Positions 15,147-16,483 of a stretch of 16,483 nucleotides of DNA are shown here, piece by piece (the first letter of the stretch is position 1; each line of letters starts with the position of its first letter). The notes under the pieces are model-generated. The model had not been told where the DNA came from and searched no databases. It saw only the letters and a list, made by a program, of their open reading frames with translations. The DNA lies in NCBI GenBank assembly GCA_026706395.1, contig JAPOYU010000027.1:1-16483 (forward strand). The letters run 5' to 3'. Source of the DNA: Chloroflexota bacterium (lineage in GTDB: Bacteria > Chloroflexota > Anaerolineae > Aggregatilineales > Phototrophicaceae). The translations under genes were made by a program, and so were the position numbers.

Positions 15147-16483
15147 ATGACACTCGACATTCGTGAATATCGCTGCCTGGTGGCCGGCAAAGAAGTCATC
15201 ATCGAGACTGGCCGTCTTGCCCAACAAGCTGGTGGCGCCGTTACCGTGCGCATGGGCGATACCATGCTTTTCTGTTCCACTACTATGGGCTCCCCCCGCG
15301 CTCACTTGGACTTTTTCCCTTTGAGCGTCGACTACGAAGAGAAGATGTACGCCGGCGGACGCGTTCCGGGCGGCTTCTTCCGCCGCGAAGGCCGTCCATC
15401 AGAAGGCGCGATATTGACCTCCCGCGTTATCGACCGCACCTTGCGTCCCCTCTTTCCGAAGAATATGCGCAACGATGTACAAGTTATCCTAATGTCGCTA
15501 TCGCATGACAAAGAACATCATGTCGATATGCTGGGCATCATCGCCGCGAGCACGGCCTTGATGATTTCCGACATCCCCTGGAATGGGCCCGTCGCCGGCG
15601 CGCGCGTCGGTTTGGTTAATGGCGAACTCAGCGTGAACCCGACCTATAGCGAGATGCAATCAAGCCGGCTTGATCTGCGCGTCTCCGGCACGGCCGAGGC
15701 GATCAACATGGTTGAATGCAACGCCGAGCAAGTTGACGAAGACACCATGCTCGAGGCGCTCTTTCTGGCGCACGATGCGGTGCAGGATATTATCGCCTTA
15801 CAGAACCGCATCCGCGAAGAGATCGGCAAAGAAAAACAGGAACCAGCCGTCGACGACCTTGATGACACGCTGCTTGCGGACGTCCAAGCCAAAGTCGAAG
15901 CGCCGATCCGCGATGTGATGACCGCCCACAGCGACCGCGCCGCCCGTCGTGCCCCGCTGCAAGTGATAAAGGACAGCCTGCTGGCTGAATTCACTCAGCG
16001 AAATGATAGCGTCGCTGACAATGAGGCGCCCGTCAATCTCGCGCATGTCGAACGCGCTTATGACCAAGTGATGAAGAGCGTTGTGCGTGGGCGCATTGTC
16101 AACGACGGCATCCGGCCCGACGGCAGAGACCATGCCGCAATTCGGCCGCTGGCGGCTGACGTCGGTCTTGTACCGCGCGTGCATGGCTCCGGCATGTTCA
16201 TGCGTGGCGAGACGCAAGTTCTGACCATCGCCACTCTCGGCACGCCGCGCGAAGCCCAATTTCTTGACGGCTTGAGCCCCGAAGACGACAAGCGCTACAT
16301 GCACCATTACAACTTCCCGCCCTATAGCACCGGCGAGACTTATCCGCTTCGTGGTCCACGCCGCCGCGAAGTCGGCCACGGCGCGCTGGCGGAAAAGGCG
16401 CTCCTGGCGATGATGCCCTCCGAAGAAGAGTTTCCCTACGTCCTGCGCCTGGTCAGCGAAGTGATGAGCTCGAACGGCAGCAC
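15147..16483 (+). CDS. pnp: polyribonucleotide nucleotidyltransferase (PNPase), 3'-truncated by the window
   Basis: Phosphorolytic 3'-5' exoribonuclease of the RNA degradation machinery, working as a trimer. The window holds the first 445 of roughly 700 residues, with no stop before the end. The first RNase PH-like core shows [16 protein letters not shown] (75-90, with the RNA-binding FFRR) and RTLRPLFPK (97-105). An all-alpha linker follows (about 235-310). The second core begins [14 protein letters not shown] (322-334) and continues with [13 protein letters not shown] (347-359), [12 protein letters not shown] (386-397), [17 protein letters not shown] (403-419) and SEVMSSNGS (437-445). The catalytic aspartates and the KH and S1 domains lie beyond the edge. 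ACGGAG (15135-15140) is 6 nt before ATG 15147. It follows rpsO by 184 bp. Confidence 0.97.
   Translation, partial: MTLDIREYRCLVAGKEVIIETGRLAQQAGGAVTVRMGDTMLFCSTTMGSPRAHLDFFPLSVDYEEKMYAGGRVPGGFFRREGRPSEGAILTSRVIDRTLRPLFPKNMRNDVQVILMSLSHDKEHHVDMLGIIAASTALMISDIPWNGPVAGARVGLVNGELSVNPTYSEMQSSRLDLRVSGTAEAINMVECNAEQVDEDTMLEALFLAHDAVQDIIALQNRIREEIGKEKQEPAVDDLDDTLLADVQAKVEAPIRDVMTAHSDRAARRAPLQVIKDSLLAEFTQRNDSVADNEAPVNLAHVERAYDQVMKSVVRGRIVNDGIRPDGRDHAAIRPLAADVGLVPRVHGSGMFMRGETQVLTIATLGTPREAQFLDGLSPEDDKRYMHHYNFPPYSTGETYPLRGPRRREVGHGALAEKALLAMMPSEEEFPYVLRLVSEVMSSNGS

Noticed and set aside
1..16483. tRNA genes, CRISPR arrays, insertion sequences, prophage or attachment sites
   Set aside because: No cloverleaf, spaced direct repeats, transposase motifs or terminal inverted repeats were recognised by eye in any intergenic stretch.

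Overview
The window looks like a piece of a chromosome from a mesophilic Chloroflexota bacterium, probably Anaerolineae-like. This is an inference from protein character and gene order (no rRNA gene is present): an F0 block with a b-delta fused stalk gene, an archaeal-type prolyl-tRNA synthetase, and the bacterial rpsO-pnp pair. All genes read on the + strand. Sigma70-type promoters and Shine-Dalgarno sites can be recognised. I see no tRNA, rRNA, CRISPR array, insertion sequence or attachment site.

Layout. (1) 1-4335, energy conversion: the 3' part of nuoN (last membrane subunit of complex I), then a small AtpZ/AtpI-type protein and the F0 genes atpB (a), atpE (c) and a fused b-delta stalk gene. 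A GC-rich hairpin follows directly, so no F1 genes are attached here. (2) 4395-10389, cell envelope: a MurE-like ligase, a GT-C membrane glycosyltransferase, a family 2 glycosyltransferase and a polyprenyl-phosphate sugar-1-phosphate transferase, followed by a small MazG/dCTPase-like pyrophosphohydrolase. The first two pairs of boundaries are tightly packed: murE overlaps the GT-C gene by 14 bp, the GT2 gene overlaps the phosphotransferase gene by 37 bp, and the pyrophosphohydrolase follows after 13 bp. (3) 10448-12021, proS with its own promoter. (4) 12022-12440, a 419-bp gene-free stretch with a near-consensus promoter and a hairpin, leading into (5) 12441-14588, a 715-residue NYN-domain protein. 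(6) 14596-16483, rpsO with a promoter and a hairpin leader, then the 5' two-thirds of pnp behind a structured intergenic region.

How the genes work together. Complex I makes the proton gradient that the F0 motor uses. The envelope genes would build a lipid-linked glycan on the same side of metabolism as peptidoglycan precursor synthesis. proS, the NYN protein, S15 and PNPase all concern translation or RNA turnover.

Most unusual points: the ATP synthase a subunit carries a roughly 180-residue Asp/His-rich insert in a loop predicted to lie outside the membrane, plus a His-rich tail. The b subunit is fused to only the C-terminal domain of delta. The NYN protein appears to hold two tandem NYN-like domains, the first lacking key acidic residues, followed by repeated winged-helix-like modules. 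The MurE lacks the usual DNPR motif, and ProS has lost three of four zinc cysteines.
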